6,220 bases of DNA. Source: an uncultured Ignavibacteriota bacterium. Its GTDB lineage: Bacteria > Bacteroidota > Ignavibacteria > UBA10030 > UBA8401. The translations under genes were made by a program, and so were the position numbers. Positions 6,160 to 6,220 of the stretch are shown one piece after another. Under the pieces are notes generated by a model, which was given only the letters and a program-made list of their open reading frames with translations, was not told where the DNA came from and searched no databases. The first letter of the stretch is position 1. The number at the start of each line of letters is the position of its first letter. The DNA lies in contig CAIVNT010000626.1 in assembly GCA_903907305.1 (NCBI GenBank), forward strand, positions 1-6,220. Reading direction: 5' to 3'.

Positions 6160-6220
6160 TGTTATCTCCTTGGATTGGTAGTAAAATGGTTCTGTATATT
6201 TATTAAATAACACTTTCTCA
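6160..6220 (-). promoter_or_regulatory. Leader of the 652-residue gene with strong ribosome binding site
   Basis: AAGGAG at 6166-6171 with a six-base ATAACA spacer fixes the start at 6159. The rest, up to the window edge, is AT-rich (TTATTTAATAAATATACAG on the minus strand). No convincing sigma-70 or Bacteroidota (TAnnTTTG) promoter is visible. Unlike the other two leaders it shows no TTCAA before the ATG. A hairpin at the same spacing would fall just beyond the edge, so its presence cannot be judged. Confidence 0.6.

Noticed and set aside
483..6181. Many plus-strand open frames of 60-170 codons opposite the two long genes (for example 1203-1709, 4336-4803, 5534-5977)
   Set aside because: They lie antisense to clearly coding minus-strand frames with signal peptides and known domains, show low-complexity or implausible composition, and are explained as shadows of biased codon use.
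6160..6213. Upstream ATG at 6213 as the start of the 652-residue gene
   Set aside because: It would put 18 polar residues before the signal peptide and overlap the AAGGAG site that is ideally spaced for the ATG at 6159.
1..6220. CRISPR arrays, tRNA or rRNA genes, insertion sequences, toxin-antitoxin or defence genes
   Set aside because: Nothing in either strand resembles spaced direct repeats, cloverleaf RNAs, transposase frames or terminal inverted repeats; the window is almost fully occupied by the three surface-protein genes.

Overview
The window looks like chromosomal DNA from a member of the Bacteroidota/FCB group, most likely an Ignavibacteria-like lineage. This rests on two complete minus-strand proteins that end in a type IX secretion system (T9SS) sorting domain of the 'NYPNPFNPxT ... 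VY(N/D)VxGxxV ... SG(V/I)YFYxxxAG ... RKMxLLK' style, which is typical of Ignavibacteria and related phyla. The taxonomic call is inference from protein style; there is no rRNA or other marker here.

Layout: all genes are on the minus strand, so transcription runs from high to low coordinates. First comes a 652-residue secreted surface protein (4201-6159). After a 121-base gap follows a 1213-residue multidomain relative (438-4079). After a 127-base gap comes a third paralogue, of which only the first 103 codons are inside the window (1-310). All three start with a signal peptide followed by the same 'QITS...W...TWVGG.VP..GDV.IA.G.TV.I.QN' module (G8-like). The two complete proteins continue as long Gly/Thr/Ser/Asn-rich repetitive beta-strand regions, probably beta-solenoids. 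The 1213-residue protein adds a Bacteroidota-type beta-sandwich module, a carbohydrate-binding-like jelly roll and two tandem starch-binding-like E-set modules before its sorting domain. The 652-residue protein lacks these, but carries an extra module of about 66 residues of a type common in phage and surface proteins.

How they work together: the genes form a tandem paralogue array of predicted cell-surface or secreted proteins exported by Sec and then T9SS. Adhesion or glycan binding is the most reasonable role, but no catalytic domain is visible and the ligand is unknown.

The least expected signal is in the two intergenic gaps. Each holds a hairpin with a TTTGC(G/T) loop and a nearly invariant 3' arm, placed 59-60 bases before the next start codon. 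The 5' arm has diverged while pairing is mostly kept. It has no U-tract on either strand, so it does not look like an ordinary intrinsic terminator. It may be a conserved leader RNA element of this family, or simply a relic of the gene duplication.
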